A stretch of 64,000 nucleotides of DNA from an uncultured Clostridia bacterium (GCA_944382715.1 CALWNC010000002.1:72738-136737); one strand, 5' to 3'. Positions 16,824 to 24,746 are shown, numbered from the stretch's first letter. The notes: generated from the letters alone by a model not told the origin. Program-made: numbers and translations.

Positions 16824-17000
16824 TTATGTTTTTATTATTCGTATTCTTTTTTCTTTTGCTGAACGCTTTTCTTTAATGATTGATGATTTACAACGATTAC
16901 AAGTTCCACGCATTGATCCATCATTGTAAAGAAATGCTTTCATAATGTTTAAGCATTCAGGGCATTTGATTTCAATAGCCTTATTCGAAGACTTTTCCAC
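16824..17000 (-). CDS. Small zinc-ribbon protein (Com-like)
   Basis: 58 residues from a GTG start with AAAGGAGG eight bases upstream. Two CxxC pairs (CPEC at 13-16, CNRC at 34-37) define a zinc ribbon, followed by a basic tail (KEKRSAKEKRIRIIK). Similar in size and plan to phage Com-type zinc-finger regulators that bind RNA or DNA. It lies between the LexA-like repressor and the attenuator in the same orientation. Confidence 0.6.
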   Translation of the reverse strand: MEKSSNKAIEIKCPECLNIMKAFLYNDGSMRGTCNRCKSSIIKEKRSAKEKRIRIIKT

Positions 17001-17140
17001 TACTTTACCTCCTTTCCCATGAACACAATAAGTTTAATTTCAAAAAACTGAACTATGGTTGGGAAGCCCAATAATTAAGTTTCTTGCTTTTGTGTTTCTA
17101 TATTTAATATCGTAAACGGGGCTATGTTTACGAATATTAG

Positions 17141-17749
17141 CTAAATTAAGTTTTTAATGACTTTAACTGCAACACCTTGAATACTTATACTGTCAAAGTA
17201 CATATCTTCCATAGCGTCATTTTCAGGGTGAAGTCTAACTTGTTTTCTATCATTATCTAAATAATATCTTTTTAATGTGGCATCGTCACCAGTTAATGCA
17301 ACAACAATTTGTCCTTCATCAGCATAATTTTGTTGCCTTACTATGACATAATCGCCAGTATTAATGCCTGCTTTTATCATTGAATTGCCATTTGCTTTTA
17401 AAATAAAGAAATTTCCATTTCCGAGTAATGATCTTGGTATTGGTATATAGCATTCAATATTTTCTTCGGCAAATAGTGGAGTGCCACAAGCAATAGTTCC
17501 TACAATAGGGATATGGTTCATATTAGATGCTAATTTAGTCATTTTATTAGTGGATAAGCCTCTATAACTACTATTATTAGATAAAATGCCTTTTTCTACA
17601 AGAATATCAATATACCACTTGACTGTGCTTACTGATATTTTAAATTTTTCAGCAATTTCTCTCATACTTGGAGCTTGATATGTCTCCATATATCTATTAT
17701 CTATAAAAGAAACAATGCTATCCATTAGCGACTGATTTTTACCTTTCAT
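17141..17749 (-). CDS. LexA-like SOS repressor of prophage 1
   Basis: 202 residues. The N-terminal part is the LexA-type winged helix (SMREIAEKFKISVSTVKWYI), the C-terminal part an S24 peptidase with a predicted self-cleavage site Cys88-Gly89 (TIACGTP), catalytic Ser123 (GNSM) and Lys160 (ATLKRY). The usual LexA cleavage pair is Ala-Gly; Cys-Gly is known from UmuD. A perfect Gram-positive SOS box lies 27 bases upstream, so it should repress itself and be induced by RecA filaments. It probably holds the prophage quiet until DNA damage; being a second host LexA is less likely because of its location. Confidence 0.8.
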   Translation of the reverse strand: MKGKNQSLMDSIVSFIDNRYMETYQAPSMREIAEKFKISVSTVKWYIDILVEKGILSNNSSYRGLSTNKMTKLASNMNHIPIVGTIACGTPLFAEENIECYIPIPRSLLGNGNFFILKANGNSMIKAGINTGDYVIVRQQNYADEGQIVVALTGDDATLKRYYLDNDRKQVRLHPENDAMEDMYFDSISIQGVAVKVIKNLI

Positions 17750-17775
17750 AAACTATATTCCTTTTTATAGTTTTT

Positions 17776-17789
17776 CGAACACTTGTTCG
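17776..17789. promoter_or_regulatory. SOS box (LexA/DinR operator)
   Basis: CGAACACTTGTTCG matches the Bacillota consensus CGAAC-N4-GTTCG with no mismatch. It sits between the LexA-like gene and the small upstream gene, at the expected distance for autoregulation. Confidence 0.85.
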
Positions 17790-17845
17790 ATAAAAATAGT
17801 ATAGAGTGCTAAAAATTAAAAATCAAGAGAAGCAAGCCAAAATAT

Positions 17846-17989
17846 TTAAGGTGGATTCTTCAAGTCCTTTTTTTGGTACTCTTGTAAAATTTGTAACTTT
17901 AAACTACTTATTAAAGCACTTAGTTCAGACTGTGGCATTAATTTTATATCTATTATGCCATTCACAAGTATTTCATCTTTTTTACTCAT
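17846..17989 (-). CDS. 47-residue protein upstream of the LexA-like gene
   Basis: AAGGAGG lies 5 bases before the ATG, a strong sign of translation. The product is mostly helical (MPQSELSALISSLKLQILQEY) with no known motif. It precedes the LexA-like gene in the same direction but has its own upstream region, including the second copy of the CATAC-rich repeat (18036-18125). Confidence 0.55.
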   Translation of the reverse strand: MSKKDEILVNGIIDIKLMPQSELSALISSLKLQILQEYQKKDLKNPP

Positions 17990-18035
17990 ATTTCTACCTC
18001 CTTGCTAGCACAAATATACAAGAGAGGGTAGCAAC

Positions 18036-18125
18036 ATTGTTACCAAGTTTATGTAAACTTTATGTGTATGGTTAGTATGGTTTATGTTTCAAGCTTGTAA
18101 ATTTTATATATCATTTATGTATCAT
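18036..18125. repeat. Copy 2 of a CATAC-rich regulatory repeat
   Basis: Matches the copy at 15958-16022 in TGTGTATGGTTNGTATG and CATTTATGTATC. It is upstream of the 47-residue gene. Confidence 0.5.
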
Positions 18126-18159
18126 TATTAAAAACCAAATTGTGTGAGTTTAAATTTAC

Positions 18160-18315
18160 ATCTTTTTTCTTTAAGGAAGGTGTCAGATAATGTCGTTGCT
18201 GTCAAAGGAAAAAATATTACGCGAGCAAATAAGATAAAAAAATTAAATGTAATATTTTTTCTGATTCTTTGACAGCTTAGCCATTATCTGAGTTTTTTTC
18301 TGGTAGAAAAAAGAT
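18160..18315. other. Very long interrupted inverted repeat, candidate strand origin or packaging hairpin
   Basis: Four nested perfect stems share one axis: ATCTTTTTTCT (18160-18170 with 18305-18315), TCAGATAATG (18183-18192 with 18282-18291), GCTGTCAAAG (18198-18207 with 18267-18276) and GAAAAAATATTAC (18208-18220 with 18249-18261), 44 bp in total. The internal loops between the middle stems are the same length on both sides (5 bases). It fills the gap between the regulators and the serine recombinase, where no gene is seen. A single-strand or complementary-strand origin, packaging signal or MITE-like remnant are the options. Confidence 0.6.
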
Positions 18316-18483
18316 TACATATTTGTTAAAACAATTTGGCTATTGTTGTTTATGAAATTGATATATGTTTTTATTATTTTTGATATATAAAACATACAAA
18401 AAGTATCTATAAAGTAAACACAAAGTTAGTAACATTGCTTGATAACAAATCTGTAATCTTAAAAAAAGATATGGAGGTTTACA

Positions 18484-20070
18484 ATGAAGACAGCAGTTAT
18501 ATATGCAAGATATTCTAGTGATAGCCAAACGGAGCAGTCAATCGAAGGTCAACTTCGAGTTTGTAAAGATTATGCTGCTAGGAACGATATTACTATTTTA
18601 GATACTTATATTGATAGGGCTATGACAGGAACAAATGATAATAGACCAGATTTTCAGCGAATGATTAAAGATAGCAATCAAAGATTGTGGGATTATGTAA
18701 TAGTATATAAATTAGATAGATTTTCGCGTAACAAATATGAGGCAACAATTCATAAACACACACTAGCAAGTAATGGCACTAAATTGATTTCAGCAATGGA
18801 AAATATTCCAGATACGCCAGAAGGCATAATCTTAGAAAGTCTACTTGAAGGTATGAACCAATACTATTCAGCTGAACTTGCACAAAAAGTACAAAGAGGT
18901 TTAAGAGAAAGTTATTTAAAAGGTTACTTTACAGGTGGCTGTCAGTTATATGGATATGATGTAGTTGAGAAAAGAAATGTTATTAATGAAGAAGAAGCTG
19001 AAATTGTAAGGGAAGTGTTTACAAAATTTTCACAGGGCTATACAGGTGTTGATATTGCGAAAGACTTTAAAGAACGAGATATTAGAACAAAGAAAGGTGT
19101 TTTAATAGATGAAAAGAAAATCTATAAAATGATTGCAAACACAAAATATGTTGGTAAAGTAAAACATGGTGACACAATCTATACCAATATTTATCCAGCA
19201 ATAGTAGATGAAGTTACTTGGCAAAAGGTTCAAAATTTAAGAAAAGATTACAAGCACTATGGAATAAGAAAGCAAGATTACTATGATTACTTTCTTTCAG
19301 GAAAATTATTTTGTGGATATTGTAAACAAAAGATAATTGGAGTTTCTGGCAAAAAAGTAAAACAGAATAAAATTTATAGGTATTATAGATGTCTTACTCA
19401 AAAGAAAAATAAAGATTTGCAATGTAAATTTGAATCACGAAATAAAGACGATTTAGAAAATGAAGTAATGGATATAACCTGGAAAGTTTTGTCAAATAAC
19501 AATAATTTAAGAATTATTGCAAGAGAAATTGTTAAATGTCACTTGGAACGAAACGATGAAGAGAGGAGAATTAAATCACTTGAAATACAAAGAGAAAAAT
19601 TATTAAAAGCCTCTCAAAATCTTATAAAAGCAGTAGAACTTGGAATTATAACTGAGCAAACTAGAATAAGGTTAAAAGAACTTGAAATGCAAATAGCCGA
19701 ATGTGATGTTGCCATTGAGCAAGAAAAACAAAAAAATCTTTCATATTTAACAGAAGATATGATTATGGATTATTTCAAAAAAGTTATTTGTGGTGATATA
19801 AACAACTATGAAATTAAAAAACAAATTGTAAAAACCTTTATTAGAGAAATTATTGTATATAATGATTTAATAGTAATACTTTATAATTTTACTACTCCAA
19901 AATATGTTGAAGAAACAATACCAGATAATATTAATGAATTCGATTTAATTAAATTAAAAAAATACCTAGTTAATGAAAAAGATATAAATAAGAATATGGA
20001 TATCACAGTTTTTTATTCAAAAGAATACTTTGCTGTAATAGAAAAGAGAAATGAAAATTTATATTTATAG
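18484..20070 (+). CDS. Large serine recombinase (integrase of prophage 1)
   Basis: 528 residues. Resolvase domain at 1-150 with the YARYSSDSQ catalytic serine (Ser11), the Arg pair in YKLDRFSRN, then a recombinase domain (about 165-260, YGYDVV ... GVDIAKDF), a zinc ribbon (CGYC near 285 and a later Cys pair) and a coiled coil at about 350-420. Length and domains fit the phage/ICE integrase class. GGAGG lies before the ATG. It is the only gene of prophage 1 on the plus strand and lies at its right end. Confidence 0.9.
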   Translation: MKTAVIYARYSSDSQTEQSIEGQLRVCKDYAARNDITILDTYIDRAMTGTNDNRPDFQRMIKDSNQRLWDYVIVYKLDRFSRNKYEATIHKHTLASNGTKLISAMENIPDTPEGIILESLLEGMNQYYSAELAQKVQRGLRESYLKGYFTGGCQLYGYDVVEKRNVINEEEAEIVREVFTKFSQGYTGVDIAKDFKERDIRTKKGVLIDEKKIYKMIANTKYVGKVKHGDTIYTNIYPAIVDEVTWQKVQNLRKDYKHYGIRKQDYYDYFLSGKLFCGYCKQKIIGVSGKKVKQNKIYRYYRCLTQKKNKDLQCKFESRNKDDLENEVMDITWKVLSNNNNLRIIAREIVKCHLERNDEERRIKSLEIQREKLLKASQNLIKAVELGIITEQTRIRLKELEMQIAECDVAIEQEKQKNLSYLTEDMIMDYFKKVICGDINNYEIKKQIVKTFIREIIVYNDLIVILYNFTTPKYVEETIPDNINEFDLIKLKKYLVNEKDINKNMDITVFYSKEYFAVIEKRNENLYL

Positions 20071-20075
20071 TAAAA

Positions 20076-20103
20076 AAAGACCAGGCAAAAATGCTTGGTC
20101 TTT
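20076..20103 (+). terminator. Terminator after the serine recombinase
   Basis: AAAGACCAGGC and GCTTGGTCTTT form an 11-bp stem (one G-T pair) with a short A-rich loop. It starts 6 bases after the recombinase stop and works on either strand. Confidence 0.7.
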
Positions 20104-20145
20104 ATGCTTGCTATTTTATTACAAATATTGTAAGTTTTTGGTGAC

Positions 20146-20256
20146 GGGGAAGTATTTTTTAGAATATAAAAATTTATGAAACACTGAAATTATCGTGATT
20201 TACAAAAAATCTTAATACCACCAAAATGGTAAGTATTGAAACTCCCATGACGGATA
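20146..20256. repeat. 111-bp diverged repeat R1 flanking the PIN/ASCH/HNH cassette
   Basis: Shares with R2 (23384-23494) GGGAAGTATTTTTTAGAAT, AAACACTGAAATTATCG, a poly-A stretch, a hairpin at the same place and ACTCCCATG(A/G)CGGA at the end. In R1 the hairpin is AATAC/GTATT plus ACC/GGT (20214-20237). Its arms differ from those of R2, yet pairing is kept. Read on the minus strand, both look like a tRNA 3' end followed by an intrinsic terminator. Confidence 0.65.
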
Positions 20257-20285
20257 AACCGACAACCAATCCTAACACCATATTT

Positions 20286-21023
20286 TTAGGTATTGGCTGG
20301 ATTAGGATTATTTTCTATTTTAAAAAATAATCTAAATTCGACGCAAGACCACTTCAATAAAAAATATGACACATCAGCATCTCTCTGTATAAAACCAATT
20401 TTTGCAATAATGCTATCTCGTTGAAACGGAAGCCAATTATGATCCTGTAAAACCTCATATTCATAAAACTGTTTTTGACTGCCAAATCTAACAAAATCAA
20501 ATATATCCCTTAATTGCTTGTCATTATTTATAGCTCTTAAAATACAACCCTTTCGTTTATATTTGCGATTTAAAATATTTAAAAAGTATTCTGTAAAAAC
20601 TTTACATAAAAATCTAGAAACTGAGTAGCTTTGTTTTAATGTTGTGATATCAATTTTAAGGGTAAAGACGCTTTTAGGAGGATGATTAATAAATTTTTGA
20701 ATTCCGTTAGATGTTAACCCTAAATAAAAAGCATTAGATTTCTTATCATACTCCAATAATGTATTTTCTCCGCAAATCATAATCGAAACATTTTGAAATT
20801 TATTTCTTTTGTTAGGAAGAATTTCATATCCTCTTAATAACTTTATTATATCTTTTTCTAGAAAAGGTTTTTCAATTTCTCTAGCAAAATAGTTATTGCA
20901 CTTATCACAAATTAGACCTCTTGCTAGAATATATTCTTTGTTTCCTAATGATTCTGGAATAATATGTTCTACAGATTTGGTATTATCGTTTGTTAATAAA
21001 CAATTACAATATACACAATACAT
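20286..21023 (-). CDS. HNH endonuclease-like protein
   Basis: 245 residues. N-terminal CVYC, VEHIIPESLGNKEYIL and CDKCNNYFAREIEKPF are the zinc-stabilised HNH_5-type core (His20 region with the following Asn-containing CxxCN). About 180 further residues have no motif I know. It is the last of three genes in one minus-strand unit, abutting the ASCH gene. Its partners (PIN-GNAT protein, ASCH protein) suggest a nuclease-based conflict cassette; target unknown. Confidence 0.7.
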   Translation of the reverse strand: MYCVYCNCLLTNDNTKSVEHIIPESLGNKEYILARGLICDKCNNYFAREIEKPFLEKDIIKLLRGYEILPNKRNKFQNVSIMICGENTLLEYDKKSNAFYLGLTSNGIQKFINHPPKSVFTLKIDITTLKQSYSVSRFLCKVFTEYFLNILNRKYKRKGCILRAINNDKQLRDIFDFVRFGSQKQFYEYEVLQDHNWLPFQRDSIIAKIGFIQRDADVSYFLLKWSCVEFRLFFKIENNPNPANT

Positions 21024-21398
21024 TTAAGCCTCAATATAAACAAAAGATTGTGGAGCATAATGTATACCAAAGTCTTCAAGAACTTTAGGTTTTTTAAACT
21101 CAATTATTTCCCCTAGTTCATATGCATAAGCAATTTCTCGATTTTTAAAATACATATCAAAAAAATCTTTAGATATGCCAGAAAAAGCTTTTGTCTTTTC
21201 CCATAAATTTTCTGGCGTATCTGCCAATATGCTCTTTATTTTAACCTGTGCAACAACTTTTTTAGTTGGATAAGTACAATAAACTAATATTGCTTTAATG
21301 TCTCTCTTGGCAACTCTCGTTCTATACTCAAATTTTTTTGTTCCATTAAGAATTCTTACAACATATTCTGGATTAATAGATAATAATATTTTTTTCAT
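21024..21398 (-). CDS. ASCH domain protein
   Basis: 124 residues with the ASCH pattern: LLSINPEYVVRILNGTKKFEYR at the start (Lys/Glu/Arg substrate pocket), then a beta-barrel core and a C-terminal YIEA. ASCH domains are PUA-like and bind or cut RNA or modified nucleosides. Its stop abuts the HNH gene and its start is 10 bases from the stop of the PIN-GNAT gene, so the three are one operon. Confidence 0.75.
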   Translation of the reverse strand: MKKILLSINPEYVVRILNGTKKFEYRTRVAKRDIKAILVYCTYPTKKVVAQVKIKSILADTPENLWEKTKAFSGISKDFFDMYFKNREIAYAYELGEIIEFKKPKVLEDFGIHYAPQSFVYIEA

Positions 21399-21408
21399 AA
21401 ATCACCCC

Positions 21409-22914
21409 TTAGATTTTTGTGGCTGATACTTGTAGAATTTTTATAAATTGTTCGTTAGATATTTTAGTAAATGGTCGCGGACCATCATTTTGTCCAATTA
21501 TTTGTAAATCCCTTAATGTCTTTAAATCGACTTTGTTATTTAATTCTTTGTAATATATAAATTTAATAAGTTTAATATTATTTCTATATGCTTTCCAAAG
21601 ATTAGCCAATTGTTTTTTAGAAAATACAGTTCTGTTTTTACAAGCACTTAAAAATTCTTGTTCGTTATTAAAGCCAGACTCTATTCCTGAAAATATCCCC
21701 AAGGAAGTAATTACAGAACTGTATTTTTTTATTGTATTCTCTGGCCCCATTCTATAAAAAAGTATTAAATCTCCTTCTTTAATATCTAAATTAAATGCTC
21801 TAGTAATATAAATCTTTTCTAACGCATATCGATGTGCAAAATTCGATAAATCTAAAACTTCTCTTTTCATTTTAGCATCGGGCAATAACTCTGTGTGAAA
21901 TTCCGGTTTGATTGGTAGAATATATTTGTTTGTTATGTCCTTTAAATTTGGGAAATTATACGCCACAGACTTACTATTATCATATGTATTCAGCCTTTTT
22001 ACTAAAACTTTTTCAATTCCCGACTCTGTTGTTTTTATTCCCCAATCCTCAAAACCCCACTTTTTTAGTAATTCAGACAATCTTTTTAATTCATCTCGGG
22101 ATTCAAATAGTGTTACATAAATTTCATCGACATTAAATAACAAAGCATTGTCAAAAATTATTTTTAGAAATCTTTCCCCCAATCTAAACCCAGATGAATT
22201 TACTTTAAAAGTACCGATTTTCAATCGTTTTTTTGCTTGAAATAACGGGGTAATTGAACTATAATCTTCATTTGAATTTTCTTGTTTTAAGTAGAGAAAG
22301 CCTAAAACCTTATCGTCTTGATAACAAACATAAGCTTCTTCGTCTTTCTTTTTGTCAAACCATTTTTCAAAACCTTTATAATCCTTTTTAAAATTATCAA
22401 AAAAGTTATCGTCTAAATTTACATTTCTAAAAGGCAATTTTTTGATTGCTAAATTTTGATAATCTTTTAATCTTGGATTATTCTTTTTCACCTGATATAG
22501 AAAATCTTCTATATTTACAACTCGATCTTTGCAACTAAGTAAAATTGCCTTTCTTAAAATCTTCCTATCTTCGGTAATTAAAAGATCAACCCTGTTTGAA
22601 TAAACTTCATATAATAGTTGATTGTCAATAACATCATTTTCTTCTTGAACAGGAAATTTACTATTAAGTAAATTATTATATTTATCATCGGGCTTTGATA
22701 CTTCAGGAAGAATATTATAAGAGCTTAATTTTGCTTTAAAAATTTTTACTGTCTTTTTATCCTTATATTTTTCAATTTCTTTAATAGTGATTGGACTAAT
22801 ATATTTATCGTATTTAACTTTATCTAACCAAAAATAAAGTTCATGAACATTTGAATTTAAAATGCCATGCACTTCTCGATAAACTATTATATTTGTGTCA
22901 AGTAAAACCTTCAT
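21409..22914 (-). CDS. PIN - GNAT - ASCH/EVE-like three-domain protein
   Basis: I start at ATG 22914 (501 residues): the longer in-frame start would lie in a hairpin. Residues 1-160 are a PIN ribonuclease (VLLDTNIIVYRE, NDVIDNQLL, LITEDRKIL supply the acidic cluster). About 200-320 resemble a GNAT acetyltransferase (VCYQDDKVLGFLYLK, LGERFLKIIFDNA, KKWGFEDWG). The C-terminal part has GDLILFYRMGPE, as in PUA-like ASCH/EVE domains. A ribonuclease toxin, an acetyltransferase and a modified-base reader in one chain, next to a separate ASCH protein, suggests RNA-targeting immunity or a toxin system. Activity is inferred. Confidence 0.65.
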   Translation of the reverse strand: MKVLLDTNIIVYREVHGILNSNVHELYFWLDKVKYDKYISPITIKEIEKYKDKKTVKIFKAKLSSYNILPEVSKPDDKYNNLLNSKFPVQEENDVIDNQLLYEVYSNRVDLLITEDRKILRKAILLSCKDRVVNIEDFLYQVKKNNPRLKDYQNLAIKKLPFRNVNLDDNFFDNFKKDYKGFEKWFDKKKDEEAYVCYQDDKVLGFLYLKQENSNEDYSSITPLFQAKKRLKIGTFKVNSSGFRLGERFLKIIFDNALLFNVDEIYVTLFESRDELKRLSELLKKWGFEDWGIKTTESGIEKVLVKRLNTYDNSKSVAYNFPNLKDITNKYILPIKPEFHTELLPDAKMKREVLDLSNFAHRYALEKIYITRAFNLDIKEGDLILFYRMGPENTIKKYSSVITSLGIFSGIESGFNNEQEFLSACKNRTVFSKKQLANLWKAYRNNIKLIKFIYYKELNNKVDLKTLRDLQIIGQNDGPRPFTKISNEQFIKILQVSATKI

Positions 22915-22971
22915 TTCAACCTTCAATAATAGTATACTATAAATTTTTTTAATTTTCAAACTAATATGACA

Positions 22972-23004
22972 AACGAGAAGAAGTTTTTTCAACTTCTTCT
23001 CGTT
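22972..23004. terminator. Perfect 14-bp hairpin upstream of the PIN-GNAT gene
   Basis: AACGAGAAGAAGTT (22972-22985) pairs exactly with 22991-23004; GTTTT follows on the plus strand and a short T-run on the minus strand. It isolates the cassette from the neighbouring remnant gene. Confidence 0.55.
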
Positions 23005-23087
23005 GTTTTATTGATTGTTTTGCAAATGAGTATAAACTGCATTTGCGGATAGAGTTGAAATGTTGCTGTTTATTTGGGCAAAAGTTT

Positions 23088-23255
23088 TTAAATTGTGGGC
23101 AAGAATAAGGGGGATACTCTTTCAAGTTGTTTCGAGTTTAAGTTTACTTTGCCTGACTTTAATGTGTTATCATCAAAGTCATAAATTACAGAAATTATTT
23201 CTATATTTTCACAATCAATAAAAGTTTGGTTTGATAGATTTTTTAATTCTAGGTA
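23088..23255 (-). pseudogene. Remnant of an unidentified gene
   Basis: An open frame of 55 codons with normal composition (IEIISVIYDFDDNTLKSGKV in the middle) but no start codon: a stop precedes it directly. It looks like the 3' end of a lost gene between the cassette and the tRNA att site. No family recognised. Confidence 0.3.
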
Positions 23256-23350
23256 TTAATCTTTAATTGTAATGCAAGAACAATACACTATCAAACTCTA
23301 GTTTCTCAGCCCGTTTTTAGTATAACATATTAAATGTTAAGCAAAATAAA

Positions 23351-23374
23351 AACCACTAAAACTAGTGGTTTTTT
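23351..23374 (+). terminator. Terminator upstream of R2
   Basis: AACCACTA and TAGTGGTT pair with a 4-base loop, followed by TTTT. R1 is also preceded by a terminator (20076-20103), so the arrangement is the same at both repeats. Confidence 0.6.
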
Positions 23375-23383
23375 GTTCTGATG

Positions 23384-23494
23384 GGGGAAGTATTTTTTAG
23401 AATATAAAGATTGATGTAAACACTGAAATTATCGGTATTTATAAAAAATGTCCAGAGAACCAAGTGGTTCGTCTGGACACTCCCATGGCGGAGA
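23384..23494. repeat. 111-bp diverged repeat R2, displaced tRNA-Ser terminator
   Basis: Counterpart of R1. Its hairpin GTCCAGA-G-AACCA / TGGTT-CG-TCTGGAC (23450-23478) followed by T6 on the minus strand is a strong intrinsic terminator. It directly abuts the 17-bp tRNA-Ser 3' end at attL, so before prophage 2 inserted it was the terminator of the tRNA-Ser gene now at 43598-43685. Confidence 0.7.
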
Positions 23495-23502
23495 GTTAGG
23501 GA
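23486..23502. other. attL core of prophage 2
   Basis: TGGCGGAGAGTTAGGGA is identical to 43598-43614, the 3' end (CCA, discriminator, acceptor and T-stem) of tRNA-Ser. The flanking bases differ at both ends, so the shared core is 17 bp. Confidence 0.85.
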
Positions 23503-23604
23503 AATGAAAATATGCAAAAAATAATAAAAAATATGGAAAAAATGACCTATAAATATTAAAAATTGTCACTATTTTATTTGTTTTGATTTTACATGTTAAT
23601 TTTT

Positions 23605-23626
23605 TTAACCCAAATTTTAACCCAAA
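23605..23626. repeat. Integrase arm-type sites, left end
   Basis: Two direct copies of TTAACCCAAA, 12 bases apart, at the integrase stop codon. Two more copies 11 bases apart lie at 43519-43539 near attR. Paired short repeats on both sides of the core are typical arm-binding sites of tyrosine integrases. Confidence 0.65.
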
Positions 23627-23627
23627 T

Positions 23628-24746
23628 TTAACTTATTTTATCAATTAAATTTATAAGCTCAGATTCTGAATTTGGAAATAAATGAGCATAAGTATTAAGT
23701 GTTTGTTGTGTGTTTGTATGACCTAATCTATTTGATACTAAAACAATTGTAGCACCATTTGCAATAAGTAATGATGCATGGGAATGTCTAAAATCGTGTA
23801 TTCTTATTTTTTTTACATTTGATTTTTGACAATGTTCTTCTAATCTTCTATAAATTGTATGGTCATCTAGTGGTTTATCAATGCCAAAAAAGAATTTTGA
23901 ATTTACTGAATCTGGAAATCTATTTTTGTATTCATTTAATTGTTTTAGTAAAATTTGTGGAATTGTAATTGTTCTATAAGATGAAGCAGTTTTTGGAGTT
24001 GAAATTTTATATCCACCAGAACTAATTTTCGTACTTAAAGTTTTATTTATACTAATTGTTTTATTGGTAAAATTAATATCATTGTAGTTAATGGCTAATA
24101 CTTCACCAAGTCTACAGCCTGTATAATATAAAAATGTGAAAAATGTTTTAAATTTAAACTCATCATCAATAGTTGTATCAAATGTTTTTATAAATGAATT
24201 AAATTCGTCTATATTCCAAATATTTATCTCTTTTTTTATATTAGGTTTCTTAAATGCTTCTACTCTTGCAACGACATTATCAATGTCATAATAATAAAAT
24301 AAATATTTATACATTGAATAGAGAGTTGTTCTTATTTTTGTTTTATATTTATATGAATATTTGCAGAGTGATTGTTGAAATTCTAGTACTTTATTTTTTG
24401 AAATTTCTTTTATTTTATATTTTCCAAAAAAAGGTAAAATATGCTTTTTAAAAGTTAATTCCATTTCATAAAAGCTTGTTTCTTTTAGATTTTCTTTTTT
24501 ATATTTTTTATATTCTTCATAAACATCATTAAAATACTGTTCATTAATATTAGAATAATTATTTTTATGATGTTTTTTTTCATACTCTGTAATAAATTCT
24601 CTATATGCAAGTTCTGCATCTTTTTTTCTTTTTAATTTTTCTCCATTATATTCACTAATTCTTTTATTTACTTGTTTTCCGTTTTCATAGATAAAAAATC
24701 TAACAGACCATAATTTTTGCTTTCCTCGACATTCATAACTTGGCAT
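23628..24746 (-). CDS. Tyrosine recombinase (integrase of prophage 2)
   Basis: 372 residues: an Arm-binding N-terminus (GKQKLWSVRFFIYENGKQVNK), a core-binding SAM-like helical domain (about 70-160), and a catalytic domain with the first Arg in YTGCRLGEV, HDFRHSHASLL for the His-x-x-Arg, LGHTNTQQT and the nucleophile in TYAHLF. This is the Tn916/ICE and phage integrase class. It lies next to attL and reads towards it, the usual layout for tRNA-targeting elements. Confidence 0.9.
   Translation of the reverse strand: MPSYECRGKQKLWSVRFFIYENGKQVNKRISEYNGEKLKRKKDAELAYREFITEYEKKHHKNNYSNINEQYFNDVYEEYKKYKKENLKETSFYEMELTFKKHILPFFGKYKIKEISKNKVLEFQQSLCKYSYKYKTKIRTTLYSMYKYLFYYYDIDNVVARVEAFKKPNIKKEINIWNIDEFNSFIKTFDTTIDDEFKFKTFFTFLYYTGCRLGEVLAINYNDINFTNKTISINKTLSTKISSGGYKISTPKTASSYRTITIPQILLKQLNEYKNRFPDSVNSKFFFGIDKPLDDHTIYRRLEEHCQKSNVKKIRIHDFRHSHASLLIANGATIVLVSNRLGHTNTQQTLNTYAHLFPNSESELINLIDKIS

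Larger units (their letters stand above)
8000..20105. mobile_element. Inovirus-like prophage 1 (HUH Rep, serine recombinase)
   Basis: Genes 8205-17989, all minus strand, form a filamentous-phage set: HUH Rep, Lys-rich protein, Zot-like assembly ATPase, adhesin, two membrane structural proteins, coat candidates, small DNA-binding candidates, regulators. A large serine recombinase on the plus strand closes the right end. The ends are approximate: I found no clear direct repeats, as expected for a serine recombinase whose crossover core is only 2 bases. The left end is placed before the hairpin-rich non-coding region at 8035-8201 and the right end at the terminator after the recombinase. Confidence 0.75.

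Noticed and set aside
17806..18075. Plus-strand 89-codon ORF
   Set aside because: Overlaps the 47-residue minus-strand gene that has a strong AAGGAGG; the plus-strand product is low-complexity and lacks a ribosome site.
20146..23494. R1 and R2 as the att sites of the serine recombinase
   Set aside because: R2 abuts the tRNA att core and both resemble tRNA terminators; serine recombinase att sites share only a very short core, not 111 diverged bases.
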